Assembly: GCA_900766135.1 (NCBI GenBank)
Contig: CAAFUF010000049.1
Span: 54,940 to 118,939 of the forward strand
Length of the DNA: 64,000 nucleotides
Reading direction: 5' to 3'
Source of the DNA: Paenibacillaceae bacterium
GTDB lineage: Bacteria > Bacillota > Bacilli > Paenibacillales > Paenibacillaceae
Shown: in pieces, positions 27,265-35,947 of the stretch
Layout of the letters: every line of letters begins with the position of its first letter
How positions within the stretch are numbered: position 1 is the first letter of the stretch
Translations under genes and position numbers: made by a program
The notes under the pieces: generated by a model
What the model was told of the DNA's origin: nothing
Databases searched by the model: none
What the model saw: only the letters and a program-made list of their open reading frames with translations

Positions 27265-28665
27265 ATGACCCTAGGGAAACCGGTTTATCATTTTACCCCG
27301 CCTGCGAATTGGATGAACGATCCGAACGGACTCTTGGTTTACGAAGGTCAGTATCATTTATTTTATCAATACAACCCGCAGGGGGATCAGTGGGGGACCA
27401 TCCACTGGGGGCACGCGGCGAGCACGGATTTGGTGCATTGGCAGCATCTGCCGGTCGCGCTGGCGCCGTCTGTCGAGCTTGGCGAGGTGCATTGCTATTC
27501 CGGCTGTGCGGTGATCGATGATCAGGGTGTGCCGACCCTGTTCTATACTAGCATTGGCGAGGGCGAGCGGAATGCCGAGACCGGCGCGGAGCAATGGATG
27601 GCCACCAGCATTGATGGGCTGCGGACGTGGGTGAAGTCCGAAACGAATCCGGTGTTAACCTTGGATCTCCATGGCGAGGACCTGACCGTACGGGATTGGC
27701 GCGACCCCTATGTCTGGAAAGAGGGAGACCGCTGGCTGATGGTGCTGGGAGGAAGCGTCCAAGGCAAAGGCTGCGCGTTATTGTACGAGTCGGCGAACCT
27801 GCGGGAGTGGACGTTCTTGCATGTCTTGCATACGGGGGAGGAAAGCCTGTGGGAATGCCCGAACGCCTTCCGCCTGCAAGACAAAATGGTTCTGATTTAC
27901 TCGCCAAGCGACAGGGTCAAATATCTCGTGGGTACGATGGGAAACGATCTCCGGTTCGTGAAGGAGCAGGAGGGTTTCGTGGATCATGGAAGCTGGGAAG
28001 GGTATTATGCGCCGCAATCCATGCTGGCTCCGGACGGCCGTCGCATCTTATGGGGCTGGCTCCCCGACAATGCCCGCGGAGAGATGACGGAGATCCGGGG
28101 ATGGTCGGGGGTGCAGTCGATCCCGAGAACCGTGGAACTTCACCCATCCAAGAACACCCTGATCTTCAAACCGGTTGCGGAGCTTCAGGTGTTGAGGGAG
28201 AACCCGTTTGAACTTCCAAAGACCATCCTGCCTCAAGGGGAACATGAGCTGGGGATACGAGGAAAAGCCGTCGAAATCACGGCCGAGTTTGAACTGACCG
28301 GATCCGAAGCGTCGTTGGGATTCGAGGTCTTCCGTTCGCCGGATGGGGAGGAACAAACTACCTTAAAGTTTGACATTGCCGGAGGACGGGTCGTACTGGA
28401 CCGATCCCGATCCAGTCAAGCGAAGGGTGTTCATGCTTGGGAACTCGTTGCCCCTTACGAAATGCAGCGGCATAAACATAAACAACTACGAGTTCACCTG
28501 TTCATCGACCACTCCATTGTCGAAGTGTTCGTGAATGAAGAGCTTTGTCTGACAGGTCGAGTGTACCCACTTCGTGAGGATAGCGAAGGGATCCGGCTAT
28601 TCGTTCAGGGGCCAAGCGTGACGATGAAGTCCCTTTCCGCATGGAATTTACGCAGTATTCGGTGA
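27265..28665 (+). CDS. GH32 beta-fructosidase (sucrose-6-phosphate hydrolase/levanase type), intracellular
   Basis: The 466-residue protein shows all three GH32 acidic motifs: WMNDPNG with nucleophile Asp19, WRDP with Asp147, and WECP with acid/base Glu197. The C-terminal beta-sandwich (about residues 330-466) ends with IDHSIVEVFVNE. No signal peptide is visible, so it hydrolyses fructosyl linkages in the cytosol, for example of sucrose, sucrose-6-phosphate or fructo-oligosaccharides. No PTS gene is nearby to tell which. CGGAGG lies 8 nt before the ATG at 27265. It follows the GH92 gene and is closed by a strong terminator. Confidence 0.92.
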   Translation: MTLGKPVYHFTPPANWMNDPNGLLVYEGQYHLFYQYNPQGDQWGTIHWGHAASTDLVHWQHLPVALAPSVELGEVHCYSGCAVIDDQGVPTLFYTSIGEGERNAETGAEQWMATSIDGLRTWVKSETNPVLTLDLHGEDLTVRDWRDPYVWKEGDRWLMVLGGSVQGKGCALLYESANLREWTFLHVLHTGEESLWECPNAFRLQDKMVLIYSPSDRVKYLVGTMGNDLRFVKEQEGFVDHGSWEGYYAPQSMLAPDGRRILWGWLPDNARGEMTEIRGWSGVQSIPRTVELHPSKNTLIFKPVAELQVLRENPFELPKTILPQGEHELGIRGKAVEITAEFELTGSEASLGFEVFRSPDGEEQTTLKFDIAGGRVVLDRSRSSQAKGVHAWELVAPYEMQRHKHKQLRVHLFIDHSIVEVFVNEELCLTGRVYPLREDSEGIRLFVQGPSVTMKSLSAWNLRSIR

Positions 28666-28672
28666 AGGTTTG

Positions 28673-28710
28673 GCAGCTGACGAGAGATTCTCGGTTCAGC
28701 TGCTTTTTTT
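28673..28710 (+). terminator. Terminator after the GH92-GH32 unit
   Basis: A long hairpin (GCAGCTGA at 28673-28680 with TCAGCTGC at 28696-28703, plus an inner CGAGA/TCTCG stem) is followed by seven T. Confidence 0.9.
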
Positions 28711-28720
28711 ATGCGGGTGT

Positions 28721-28747
28721 TGTCACAGAAAGAATCGCTTCGTCGTT
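28721..28747 (+). promoter_or_regulatory. Candidate ECF41-dependent promoter of the AhpD-like gene
   Basis: TGTCACA (28721-28727) is followed after 16 bp by CGTT (28744-28747); CGTC also occurs 3 bp earlier. TGTCACA plus CGTC is the promoter motif reported for ECF41 sigma factors upstream of their linked oxidoreductase/decarboxylase genes. Confidence 0.6.
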
Positions 28748-28786
28748 ATATTTTCGTGCTTGATAAAAAAGGGAGGTAGATGAGTC

Positions 28787-29266
28787 ATGACGCAAAGGAT
28801 CAATTACATGCAGCAATCCCCGGAATTTTTCAATAAAATGATGGAGTTCAGCGGGGCCGAGAAGGGAAGCTCCATTGAGGAGAGCATTCGCCACCTCGTT
28901 CATATCCGGGCATCGCAATTAAATGGATGCGGATTTTGCCTGGATATGCACGTGAAGGAGGCGAAAATCCATGGAGAAAGCGAGCTGCGCCTGTACCACG
29001 TCTCGATCTGGCGCGAGTCGACGCTCTTTAGCCCGCGCGAACGGGCGGCTCTGGCCTGGACCGAGATGCTGACCAAGCTGCCGGAGCATGGCGTGCCGGA
29101 TGAGGTCTACAACCGCGTACGCGAGCAATTTTCCGAGAAAGAGATTTCCGATCTCACCTTCTCGGTTATGGCGATCAATGCCTGGAACCGGGTTAACGTT
29201 GCCTTCAAGACCGTACCGGGTTCGGCCGATGCCGCCTTCGGATTGACGAAAGCCGGCTTGAGCTAA
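28787..29266 (+). CDS. Carboxymuconolactone decarboxylase/AhpD-like protein linked to ECF41
   Basis: The 159-residue all-helical protein has the AhpD-type redox motif CGFCLDMH, preceded by HIRASQLNG, as in AhpD-like alkylhydroperoxidases. It could reduce peroxides or simply share the fold. Genes of this family are the classical genomic partners of ECF41 sigma factors, and such a sigma gene lies convergently downstream. A candidate ECF41 promoter lies 40 bp upstream of the ATG. The physiological substrate of ECF41-linked proteins is not known. Confidence 0.87.
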   Translation: MTQRINYMQQSPEFFNKMMEFSGAEKGSSIEESIRHLVHIRASQLNGCGFCLDMHVKEAKIHGESELRLYHVSIWRESTLFSPRERAALAWTEMLTKLPEHGVPDEVYNRVREQFSEKEISDLTFSVMAINAWNRVNVAFKTVPGSADAAFGLTKAGLS

Positions 29267-29290
29267 GCGATAAGTATCCGTGCGAACAAA

Positions 29291-29327
29291 GAAGCACCAA
29301 GAACCTCCAAAAGGTTCCTGGTGCTTC
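29291..29327. terminator. Bidirectional hairpin between AhpD-like gene and ECF41 gene
   Basis: A 16-bp stem with one mismatch (29291-29306 with 29312-29327) lies between the two convergent stop codons. T-runs are weak on both sides. Confidence 0.7.
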
Positions 29328-29330
29328 GAT

Positions 29331-30191
29331 TCATTCTGCGGCGTGCTTCAGTTTGTCCGGGTTTCGAACCAGGTAGATGTTGCGAATTTGCCGGTTCTCC
29401 ACATGAAAGATCCCGATGGAATGAATCCCCTCGTTCGATCGAATCCGAAATGCCGGTTGTCCGTTCACCCGAATGACCTCGAAATGAAATCCCTCGATCG
29501 TAGTGGCTTGCCGGAACGGACCCAGCAGAAATTTGACAACAAATTCTCTTGTAAAGATCGGTTTGGCAGCGGCCAAGACTTTGCCTCCTCCATCGGCGAC
29601 AAGGACCACCTCTTGATCCAGAAGGGATAAGATTTGGTTCAGGTTCCCCTGTTTGAGCGCATTCAGGAATTGATCGACAAGCTCGGGGGCGGTTCCCTCC
29701 GAAGGAACGAGTTGGTCGGGGCTCAACCCCATTTTCGCGTGGGCCCGGCTGAGCAGCTTGCGACAGTTCACTTCGCTCTTCTCCACCAGCTCGGCGATTT
29801 CCTGATAGTCGAAGCCAAGCGCCTCGCGAAGCACAAACACGACACGTTCCGTAGGGGACAACCTCTCAAGCAGAACCAGCATCGCATAGGACAGCAGATC
29901 GTCGCGGACGACCGCTTCCATGGCATCGTCGTTCAGGCTATGCAGGGGCTCCGGAAGCCATTCCCCATAATATTGCTCCCGTTTCCGGCGTGCCGATTTA
30001 TACAAGTCCCGGCAGCGGTTGGTGACCATCTTGCATAGATAAGCTTTAGGTTCCGTCAGCTTCTCCGGCGGAACATCGACGATTTTCAGAAACACGTCCT
30101 GAACCACATCCTCCGCATCCGTGACCGATCCGGTCAGTTGGTAAGCGAGCTTAAAGAGCAGTCTTCTATACTTCTCGTAAAGTTCTTTCAC
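29331..30191 (-). CDS. ECF41-type RNA polymerase sigma factor with SnoaL-like C-terminal domain
   Basis: With a GTG start at 30191 the protein has 286 residues. Sigma2 (about 1-70; GSVTDAEDVVQDVFLKI) and sigma4 (about 105-160) are followed by a SnoaL/NTF2-like domain (about 170-280). The ECF41 hallmarks are present: WLPEP in the sigma2-sigma4 linker, DGGGK in the extension and NPDKL near the C-terminus. In this group the C-terminal domain replaces an anti-sigma factor. The frame is open to an ATG at 30233; GTG is preferred because translation then begins at the family's usual ELYxxYR and an AGGAT site precedes it. An ECF41-like promoter upstream suggests self-activation. Confidence 0.88.
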   Translation of the reverse strand: MKELYEKYRRLLFKLAYQLTGSVTDAEDVVQDVFLKIVDVPPEKLTEPKAYLCKMVTNRCRDLYKSARRKREQYYGEWLPEPLHSLNDDAMEAVVRDDLLSYAMLVLLERLSPTERVVFVLREALGFDYQEIAELVEKSEVNCRKLLSRAHAKMGLSPDQLVPSEGTAPELVDQFLNALKQGNLNQILSLLDQEVVLVADGGGKVLAAAKPIFTREFVVKFLLGPFRQATTIEGFHFEVIRVNGQPAFRIRSNEGIHSIGIFHVENRQIRNIYLVRNPDKLKHAAE

Positions 30192-30251
30192 GGTATCACA
30201 TCCTATCGATTTCCCATTGAATAACCTATCCATAATAGGCCTTAATCATAA

Positions 30252-30278
30252 GACGAGATACGTGGTGATTTCGTGACA
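30252..30278 (-). promoter_or_regulatory. Candidate ECF41 autoregulatory promoter
   Basis: On the minus strand TGTCACG (30278-30272) is followed after exactly 16 bp by CGTC (30255-30252). Spacing and sequence match the candidate promoter of the convergent AhpD-like gene. Confidence 0.55.
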
Positions 30279-30313
30279 GGAGAGGGTGAGCATTCGGAGG
30301 GTTCTTCTTCCGG

Positions 30314-30379
30314 ATGTTCGAATTTTACAACCCGATGCGCGTTTTGTGAATGTAGTAATCGCCAAGCTCCCCCTAAAAT
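30314..30379 (+). promoter_or_regulatory. Promoter module of the feruloyl-esterase gene (shared with 35948-36013)
   Basis: This 66-bp block contains ATGnTCGAATTTTA (30314-30327), GATGCG, TTGTGAATG (30344-30352) and a TAAAAT -10 element (30374-30379). The elements recur with identical spacing before the arabinoxylan-binding-protein gene. No good -35 is present at 17 bp, so activator dependence is inferred. The 313-bp gene-free stretch 30234-30546 also holds the ECF41 promoter, a small reading frame and a cre-like site. Confidence 0.7.
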
Positions 30380-30420
30380 AGGGGTGGAACGAACTCATTT
30401 TACGCTTGAAGGAGGTAATT

Positions 30421-30513
30421 ATGAAAGCGCTTCGATATTTTTTTGCAAAGGGGGTGTGCTGGCTGAAGTCCGCTTTCAGCGCCGGCAACGGCGGAAGAAT
30501 CGTGTGGAAATAG
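30421..30513 (+). CDS. Small ORF (30 codons) in the leader of the feruloyl-esterase gene
   Basis: An ATG with AAGGAGG 5 nt upstream (30409-30415) opens a 30-residue reading frame ending in TAG at 30511-30513, 33 nt before the esterase start. The predicted peptide is basic and partly hydrophobic (MKALRYFFAKGVCWLKSAFS at its start), with no family known to me. Its ribosome-binding site is as good as that of the downstream gene. It could be a leader peptide or small membrane-active protein, or the signal may be fortuitous. Its first codons overlap a cre-like motif. Confidence 0.4.
   Translation: MKALRYFFAKGVCWLKSAFSAGNGGRIVWK
30422..30435. promoter_or_regulatory. cre-like site (CcpA)
   Basis: TGAAAGCGCTTCGA matches 12 of 14 positions of the catabolite-responsive element consensus TGWAANCGNTNWCA. 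It lies downstream of the -10 element, a place where CcpA would block elongation. It overlaps the small ORF start. Confidence 0.4.
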
Positions 30514-30546
30514 GGGAACCCATGACCGGTTGAAGGAGGAGATCTT

Positions 30547-32358
30547 GTGAAGAGAAGAACGAAGCTGTTCCTGCCATCCTTTATGATGATATTGATCGGT
30601 ATATCCCTGGTGTTTGCGAACGCTCCTGGTTCGTGGGCCGAGGTTTCCGCGGCACCGAATCCAGGCAAGCCTGCACCGGGAGACAAGAGCGGGTTGGATG
30701 CTCGGGGCAGAATGGTGGCCCACTTCGGTTCGCCCGTGATTGACGGCAACATCGACAAAGTCTGGAGCAAAGTGCAAGCGGTTACACCTCGATTCGCTTC
30801 GGATCAAGCGGAGGCTTCCGCCGTTTTTAAGGCTTTGTGGGACGACCGGGCCCTGTATGTCCTGGTGGAAGTCAAGGATAAGCATCTCTCTACCCAATCG
30901 GTAACGCCTTACATGCAGGATTCTTTGGAGATTTTCCTGGACGAAAATCACGACAAGACGCAGGAATATGGCCTGGACGATGTGCATTTCCGCGTCAATG
31001 CGGAGAATGCCCAGTCCGTGGACAACGGAAAAGTCCAGCGTTTCTATACCGCTTCGAAACGAGTGGACGGCGGTTATCTCATCGAAGCCAGGGTAGCGCT
31101 TCAATCCAAGCCGGAGAACGGAAAGGTGCTGGGCCTCGAATTGCAGATCAACGACGCGAAGGATGCGACTCGAATCGGGACCCTGAATCTATTCGATTCA
31201 ACGGGCAACGCCTGGAACGATACGAGCAAATTCGGCGAAATCGTGTTCACGGGCAAGACCAAGGGGGACGTCAGCGGGGTTAATCCCTATGACCTTTTGA
31301 ATCTGATCAAAAGCACGCTGAAGCTGGACTTTACGCTGTATAAAAATCCGGGCGTGGTGACGGACACCCTAATGGACGTAGTGGCCGCCAACGTTCTGAA
31401 CGACCAAAAAAAGGCCACCCAGCCTCAAATCGATGAGCAATACGCGGCCATCCAGGCTGCGGTCAGCAAGCTGGAGATGACGGAAGAAGCCGCGAACGAG
31501 AAATACTTCAAGGAAGTTCCGGACGCCTACCGAACCGAGAGCGCCCAGCCGGGGACCATCGAGAGCTTAACGTACAAGACGCCGAATATGACCGGCGGGA
31601 TGGATGAGAAGAAGCTGAACGTTTATCTTCCGTACGGGTACGATGCGTCCGATTCCACGAAGAAGTATAATGTGCTTTACCTGATGCATGGCGGCGGGGA
31701 AAATGAGAATCTCATTTTCGGCGGCCCCGGACAAAGCAAGGAATTGAAGAAAATCATCGACCACATGATCGCAAACGGCGACATTGAACCGTTGATCGTG
31801 GTGACCCCCACCTTCTATGGCGGCAAAAATGATACGGCCCTCTTCCACGAGGAATTAATCCAGACCATCGTGCCGTTGGTGGAAACGAAAGTTCACACCC
31901 ATGCGAAATCCGCCAGCTTGGACGATTTGAAGGCTTCCCGGGAGCATCGGGCGTTCGGCGGGTTCTCCATGGGCTCGGTGACGACGTGGTATACCTTCAT
32001 CCATAACCTCGACTATATCAAATATTACCTGCCCTTAAGCGGGGATAGCTGGGTATTGGGTCAAGGGGGCGGAGGCAGCAAGCCGAAGGAAACGGCGGAA
32101 TACCTGGCCAAAGTCGCCAAAGATGCGGGTTATCAACCGCAGGATTACTATATCTTTAGCGCCACGGGCAGTTTGGATATCGCCTATCCGAACTTGAAAC
32201 CTCAGATCGATGCGATGAAGCAGCTTCCCGATACCTTCATTTATTCGTCGGATACGTCCAAGGGGAATTTCTACTTCATTGTGGGCGACGGCGGCACGCA
32301 CGCCTGGAATTGGGTCAACCAGTATATTTACGATATCCTGCCGGACCTGTTCAAATAG
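30547..32358 (+). CDS. Secreted CBM9-CE1 esterase (feruloyl/acetyl xylan esterase type)
   Basis: The protein has 603 residues. A signal peptide (about residues 1-35) is followed by a CBM9-like module (about 50-235; PVIDGNIDKVWSKV, ALWDDRALYVLVEV, DSLEIFLDENHD). After a helical linker comes an alpha/beta-hydrolase domain of esterase-D/CE1 type (about 325-603) with LYLMHGGGENE as oxyanion region, the nucleophile elbow GGFSMGS (Ser474) and a late His in DGGTHAWNW. This matches xylanase-linked feruloyl esterases such as the XynZ esterase domain. It should release ferulate or acetyl groups from arabinoxylan outside the cell. GGAGGA precedes the GTG start. Confidence 0.87.
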   Translation: MKRRTKLFLPSFMMILIGISLVFANAPGSWAEVSAAPNPGKPAPGDKSGLDARGRMVAHFGSPVIDGNIDKVWSKVQAVTPRFASDQAEASAVFKALWDDRALYVLVEVKDKHLSTQSVTPYMQDSLEIFLDENHDKTQEYGLDDVHFRVNAENAQSVDNGKVQRFYTASKRVDGGYLIEARVALQSKPENGKVLGLELQINDAKDATRIGTLNLFDSTGNAWNDTSKFGEIVFTGKTKGDVSGVNPYDLLNLIKSTLKLDFTLYKNPGVVTDTLMDVVAANVLNDQKKATQPQIDEQYAAIQAAVSKLEMTEEAANEKYFKEVPDAYRTESAQPGTIESLTYKTPNMTGGMDEKKLNVYLPYGYDASDSTKKYNVLYLMHGGGENENLIFGGPGQSKELKKIIDHMIANGDIEPLIVVTPTFYGGKNDTALFHEELIQTIVPLVETKVHTHAKSASLDDLKASREHRAFGGFSMGSVTTWYTFIHNLDYIKYYLPLSGDSWVLGQGGGGSKPKETAEYLAKVAKDAGYQPQDYYIFSATGSLDIAYPNLKPQIDAMKQLPDTFIYSSDTSKGNFYFIVGDGGTHAWNWVNQYIYDILPDLFK

Positions 32359-32390
32359 GAAGGAACGTGCGTCGTAAACATGAAACCGAG

Positions 32391-32423
32391 GCCTCTTGTC
32401 CGGGTGCGGCAGGAGGCTTTTTT
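32391..32423 (+). terminator. Terminator after the esterase gene
   Basis: GCCTCTTGTC (32391-32400) pairs with GGCAGGAGGC (32408-32417) through two G-T wobbles, followed by six T. Confidence 0.75.
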
Positions 32424-32468
32424 CGCCTATCATCTAACCTTTTTCCTACTTCCGGTTGCGTTTTCAAA

Positions 32469-32498
32469 TTGTTCGGCTTGGCAGTCTATCGATATAAT
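32469..32498 (+). promoter_or_regulatory. Promoter of the sensor kinase/AraC regulator pair
   Basis: TATAAT (32493-32498) with TTGTTC (32469-32474) at an 18-bp spacing, 44 bp before the GTG start of the kinase. Confidence 0.5.
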
Positions 32499-32542
32499 GA
32501 GGGTTGTGGGATTTTACGGCATAAGAATCGGGGGACCAGACG

Positions 32543-34369
32543 GTGAAAACGCGGTTGATAGAGAGCATACGATCCTTAAGTTACGGCAGGCCGAAGAAGC
32601 TAGCTTTTAAGATTCCGTTTGCCTATTTCTTAGTGATCTTGTTGACGGTCGGATTTAGCTATATCGTGCTGAACCAAATGGCGGCCAATTCGGCCCAGAA
32701 GAAAATCAATGAGGCATCGCTGCAAACGGTGACGTCCATTCGGACGAACGTAGATTTGATGATCGAGAACGTCAACAACTATTCCAAAATGATCTTCTCG
32801 GATCGCAATTTGCAGAACCTGCTCCGGCAAGGAGACGTGTACGCCAATCTGCAAACTCAATCGAAGGTCAGCTCCTATTTGTACAACCTCATGCAAGCGG
32901 TTCCGATCATCGATTCGGTGCACATTTACGACCATGCGGGGCATCGATTCACGGTGGCAACCCAGGAATTGCCAACGTACATGGAGGTGGACATCAAGGA
33001 CGCCCCATGGTACGACCAGGTGGTGAGCAACAAAGGAAAATATATTCTGAGGCTGGATAACCGACGAGGGTCTGCGGAATCCGCCGACGGCAATATCGTC
33101 TCTTTTATTCGCTTGATTCGCGACATCGACAATACGGCCCCGCTCGGGGTGTTGGTTATAGATATCAAGGACGACGCTTTGGTCCAGGCTTATTCAAACC
33201 TGCAAAACGGGAGTTCCTTGCAGATCGCCATTTTGGATGAGAACAACCAGGCCATTGTGGCCGATGCCACGGACGAACAAGGCGAGGCCGTCCTGCATGA
33301 ACTGCTCGACACCAATAAGGCGATGCTGGAGGAACAATTCCGGGAGCGGGATTCGGGTGATCTTACGATGCGTTTCGGTTCCCGGACGTATACGGTGACC
33401 TATCTATCGGGCGGAGCCTACAACTGGAAGTTTGTGAGCATTTCGCCGCATAACAGCATGGAGTCGCGCAACCAGTCGCTGGTGGTATTGACGCTGGTGC
33501 TGCTGATCATTAACGGCACCATCTTCTTCGTCAGCTCCTTTGTCATTTCGCGCAGTATCATCAAACCGATTCAGAAGCTGCTCCGGGCGATGAATAAAGC
33601 GCCTAGCGGGAATTTCATGAAGGTCAACGCGGAGCAGAACAGCTTTGAGCTCGAGCAGTTGTACGACGGATATAATCGGATGATCGAGCAGATCGATCAG
33701 TTGCTGAAGCGCGTTATCGAGGAACAAAAGACGATCCGCAAAGCGGAGTTGAATGCGCTTCAATCGCAAATCAAACCGCATTTCTTATATAACACGCTCG
33801 ACTCGATCACGTCGCTTGCGCTGTCGGGAGATAATGAACAGGTATGCGATTTGATCGAGGCGCTTGGAAGCTACTATCGGTTAAGCGTCAGCAAAGGACA
33901 AGACGTCATTACCGTCGGGGAAGAAATCGAGATGGTGCGCAATTACTTGAAAATTCAGAGCGTGCGTTACCCGGACGTCTTTGAGGCCCGGTTCGAGGTG
34001 GAGGAAGGCTGCGGCCAAATCCCGATTCCCAAGCTGGTGCTCCAGCCGTTGGTAGAGAACTCGCTGTACCACGGCATTCGGCCTAAAGGGACGAAAGGGG
34101 TCATTCGAATGACCGCCAAACAGGCGGACGGATCCGTGATCCTATCCATTTCCGATGACGGCATCGGCATGACGCAAGAGGAGATCGAGCAAATCCTGTT
34201 TACGGAACGGCAGGGTCAAATCAAGAGCTTTGGCCTTTGGGGGACGATGGAACGCCTGCGCATTTTCTATGAAGACAAAGACGTATTCCACATCGAAAGC
34301 GAGCCGGGAACGGGGACGACCATTACGATAATCCTACCGATGGGAGTAGATGCGCCATGGAAAAATTAA
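32543..34369 (+). CDS. YesM-type sensor histidine kinase
   Basis: The protein has 608 residues. TM1 is at about 23-45, an extracellular Cache-like sensor domain spans about 46-308, TM2 is at about 311-333 and a HAMP linker follows to about 390. The PF06580-type kinase domain has QIKPHFLYNTLDS (phosphoacceptor His412). The HATPase domain shows VENSLYHG, SDDGIGM and FGLWGTMERL. It starts with GTG at 32543 behind a GGGGGA site. It overlaps the AraC-type regulator gene by 13 nt, so the two are translationally coupled. Its place between the esterase and the sugar ABC operon suggests that it senses xylan-derived oligosaccharides, directly or through the binding protein. Confidence 0.9.
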   Translation: MKTRLIESIRSLSYGRPKKLAFKIPFAYFLVILLTVGFSYIVLNQMAANSAQKKINEASLQTVTSIRTNVDLMIENVNNYSKMIFSDRNLQNLLRQGDVYANLQTQSKVSSYLYNLMQAVPIIDSVHIYDHAGHRFTVATQELPTYMEVDIKDAPWYDQVVSNKGKYILRLDNRRGSAESADGNIVSFIRLIRDIDNTAPLGVLVIDIKDDALVQAYSNLQNGSSLQIAILDENNQAIVADATDEQGEAVLHELLDTNKAMLEEQFRERDSGDLTMRFGSRTYTVTYLSGGAYNWKFVSISPHNSMESRNQSLVVLTLVLLIINGTIFFVSSFVISRSIIKPIQKLLRAMNKAPSGNFMKVNAEQNSFELEQLYDGYNRMIEQIDQLLKRVIEEQKTIRKAELNALQSQIKPHFLYNTLDSITSLALSGDNEQVCDLIEALGSYYRLSVSKGQDVITVGEEIEMVRNYLKIQSVRYPDVFEARFEVEEGCGQIPIPKLVLQPLVENSLYHGIRPKGTKGVIRMTAKQADGSVILSISDDGIGMTQEEIEQILFTERQGQIKSFGLWGTMERLRIFYEDKDVFHIESEPGTGTTITIILPMGVDAPWKN

Positions 34370-35937
34370 AAGTGCTGATCGTGGACGATGAACATCTGAT
34401 CCGAAATCTGATTCGCATGCGGATCGATTGGGAGAAGGAAGGCTTCGAGATTGCCGGAGAAGCGTCGAATGCCCAGGAAGCGCTGGAGCTGGTGGAACGG
34501 CAGAGACCCGATATCCTATTTACGGACATCTACATGCCGAACATCGACGGGATCGAGTTAAGCCGACGGGTGTTGGAGAAGCATCCGCAGATCAAAGTCG
34601 TGGTCGTCAGCGGCCATGACGAGTTCGAATATGCGCAGCAGAGCATTAAAATCGGGGTGTTCGATTTCCTTCTCAAACCGATTCGGGCTGCCGACCTGCT
34701 GCATGTGACGGGCAAGCTCAAACAGAAGATTAGGGAGGAACGGTCCCGGGAGGGGGAACTGGCGAGACTGAAGGAGGAACTGGAGCGGAACCTTCCGTAT
34801 CTCCGGGAGAAGTTCCTGCTGCAGTGGTTACAGGGGACGCTGACCCGGGAGGAAATTCGGGAACAAGCGGAATATTTCGGGCTGCCCGCGTTCCGGCAAG
34901 AGACGCCGCATCAAATCGCCGTCGTCGAGATTGCCCCGGCTTCGGATCAGCACACGGAAGAGCAGTTGATTTTATTAGGGATGATGTGCAAGCGGAAGAT
35001 CGAGGCGTTCTTTCGGGGAGATTCCCTGGTCACGATGGTTTCCGACACCCGAAGCCAGTTCGTCCTGATTTCTTTCCATCCGGAGGGGGACCTTGCCGGG
35101 ACTTGCGAGACGCTGATGAAACGGCTGGCCGATCCCGCAAAATACCTGGTTAACATCGGAGTCGGGCGAAAACGCGATAACCCGCAGGAGGCCCATCTGG
35201 GATACCAAGAAGCTTGCCGGGCGATCCGTTACAAAGCTTTCGTGGGGAATAACCAGGTCGTTTGTTTTGAAGACATGGTTGAAAGCAGGGAAGAGACGTA
35301 CCGGTCCGACCCGGAGCTGCTGCGGCAATTGCAATTTTACATCAGCGTCGGTTCGTCCGATCGTGCCGTGGAGCTGCTGCATCGGATCTTTGATGCTTCC
35401 TTTGCCAGCGTATCGCAGTTTCGCATGGCCGCCATGGACGTGATTCAGGAATGCCAACGCGCGGCGATGGAACAGCAGCTCGAGGGCGAACAGGGGCTGA
35501 ACACGGAAACGCTGGTTTCGATCATTACGGCCGATAATTTGCCGGCGTTGGTTCAAGCCCTGGAGCCCTACGTCTTACATCTATCAAAGGCGATTTGTAC
35601 GAAAAGACAAACCAAAGAAGGGAACCTGATCCATCAGGTGCAGGCCTACCTGGAACAGAACCTGGGCGATCCCGGGGTCGGATTGGCCAGCACCGCGGCC
35701 GCGTTCTTCGTCAGTCCGGGCCATTTGGGCCGGCTCATGAAGAAAGAAACGGGTCAGACCTTCGTAGAGTATTTGACCAACCTGCGAATGAAGAAGGCGG
35801 AATGCCTTTTGAAAACCACGGATTTCAAAGGTTACGAGATCGGTGAACAGGTAGGCATTGCGGATCCGCATTATTTCAGCATCCTCTTCAAGAAGGCGAC
35901 CGGCCGGTCCATGAATGAGTACCGAAACGTCAAATAA
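34357..35937 (+). CDS. YesN-type response regulator, AraC family
   Basis: The protein has 526 residues. The receiver (1-120) has VDDE, phosphoacceptor Asp57 in FTDIYMP, and the Lys in LLKPI. A middle region (about 130-400) of the type seen in Paenibacillus YesN homologues follows, then a C-terminal AraC double helix-turn-helix (about 425-525) with the typical FFVSPGHLGRLMKKETG and GIADPHYFSILFKKATG segments. AraC-type regulators bind direct repeats and activate. The shared promoter modules before the esterase (30314-30379) and the binding protein (35948-36013), which flank this gene pair, are the best candidate targets. Confidence 0.92.
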   Translation: MEKLKVLIVDDEHLIRNLIRMRIDWEKEGFEIAGEASNAQEALELVERQRPDILFTDIYMPNIDGIELSRRVLEKHPQIKVVVVSGHDEFEYAQQSIKIGVFDFLLKPIRAADLLHVTGKLKQKIREERSREGELARLKEELERNLPYLREKFLLQWLQGTLTREEIREQAEYFGLPAFRQETPHQIAVVEIAPASDQHTEEQLILLGMMCKRKIEAFFRGDSLVTMVSDTRSQFVLISFHPEGDLAGTCETLMKRLADPAKYLVNIGVGRKRDNPQEAHLGYQEACRAIRYKAFVGNNQVVCFEDMVESREETYRSDPELLRQLQFYISVGSSDRAVELLHRIFDASFASVSQFRMAAMDVIQECQRAAMEQQLEGEQGLNTETLVSIITADNLPALVQALEPYVLHLSKAICTKRQTKEGNLIHQVQAYLEQNLGDPGVGLASTAAAFFVSPGHLGRLMKKETGQTFVEYLTNLRMKKAECLLKTTDFKGYEIGEQVGIADPHYFSILFKKATGRSMNEYRNVK

Positions 35938-35947
35938 CGATCAGGGA

